Shown here in pieces: positions 63,689 through 64,000 of a stretch of DNA of 64,000 bases (position 1 is its first letter; every line of letters begins with the position of its first letter). The position numbers and the translations under genes are program-made. The DNA comes from Styela clava (taxonomy: Eukaryota > Chordata > Ascidiacea > Stolidobranchia > Styelidae): assembly GCF_964204865.1 (NCBI RefSeq), contig NC_135255.1, positions 15,157,135 through 15,221,134 of the forward strand. Reading direction: 5' to 3'. The notes under the pieces are model-generated. The model did not search any database. It worked only from the letters and a program-made list of their open reading frames with translations, and was not told where the DNA came from.

Positions 63689-64000
63689 TAGGATAGGATT
63701 TACATATTTATCCCGGGGGAGAGGAAAGTCGATAAGATGGTTTAACCATATGGCGAACCACGGCTTCTCGTCCGGTTACCATTCCATGTTCGGTATGGGA
63801 TTAGTTATAGTTATTTGTTATTGTAAGCATGGACCTGATGGTGGAGGAAGACGTAACCGAGCAGGGGTTAAGTGAACCACCCTTCGGCGGCAAGGAGTCC
63901 GGCAATCCTCTCGCACGTAACTATCCCCGCAAGGGATCCGAACCTGCGAACCCACGCAGAGTAATCAGGGGTGCGGTGGCTAGCGTATTCCTAACGCTTA
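63689..64000 (-). repeat. tRNA-derived SINE, near-complete copy at the window edge
   Basis: On the minus strand it begins TAAGCGTTAGGAATACGCTA, has the B box GGTTCGGATCC near 63934-63944 and the family body, and ends GATAAATATGTAAATCCTATCC. The head may continue a little past the edge. It probably lies in an alpha-arrestin intron. Confidence 0.75.

Noticed and set aside
1-64000. CRISPR arrays, bacterial operons, rRNA genes
   Set aside because: None seen. The splice structure and repeats are eukaryotic, and the tandem repeats present are minisatellites without spacer-repeat structure.

Overview
The window reads as nuclear DNA of an invertebrate chordate, most likely a tunicate such as Ciona. 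This is inferred from very AT-rich sequence, short AT-rich introns with GT..AG borders, animal universal stress protein genes, a FAM161-type ciliary gene, a metazoan NRAMP transporter and an alpha-arrestin, plus abundant short hAT-type elements, a palindromic MITE family and a tRNA-derived SINE. No search could be run, so the species is not proven. All exon models were built by hand from open frames, splice borders and intron phase.

Layout. 1-180 (-): decayed BED-type zinc-finger fragment of hAT-transposase type, with an in-frame stop. 488-5552 (-): eight-exon orphan gene for a four-pass membrane protein. 5.6-9.1 kb: repeats only (hAT-like element, SINE, palindromic MITEs). 9151-10950 (+): intronless NRAMP/SLC11 divalent-metal transporter. 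11.0-14.2 kb: noncoding, with a roughly 15-bp minisatellite joined to a 56-bp tandem repeat. 14231-21860 (+): eleven-exon FAM161-like gene (741 codons). 21.9-24.9 kb: noncoding, one hAT element. 24947-40226 (-): twenty-exon gene for a very divergent kinesin (about 1288 codons) whose motor is preceded by about 290 residues. 40.2-48.7 kb: mostly noncoding, with SINE, MITE and hAT copies and a possible decayed membrane-protein gene near 44-45 kb. 48821-50294 and 53322-54987 (+): two tandem universal stress protein genes of identical exon layout. 55.7-56.1 kb (-): a multi-pass membrane fragment next to three hAT elements, one nested in another. 57.5-61.1 kb: noncoding with a 94-bp tandem duplication. 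61115-63099 (+): first four exons of an alpha-arrestin gene that does not finish inside the window. 63.7 kb to the end: SINE.

The genes do not form an operon. FAM161 and the kinesin are convergent neighbours and could both serve cilia or microtubules, but only FAM161 has a known ciliary family role. The two USP genes are a clear tandem duplication with a patch of near-identity that looks like gene conversion.
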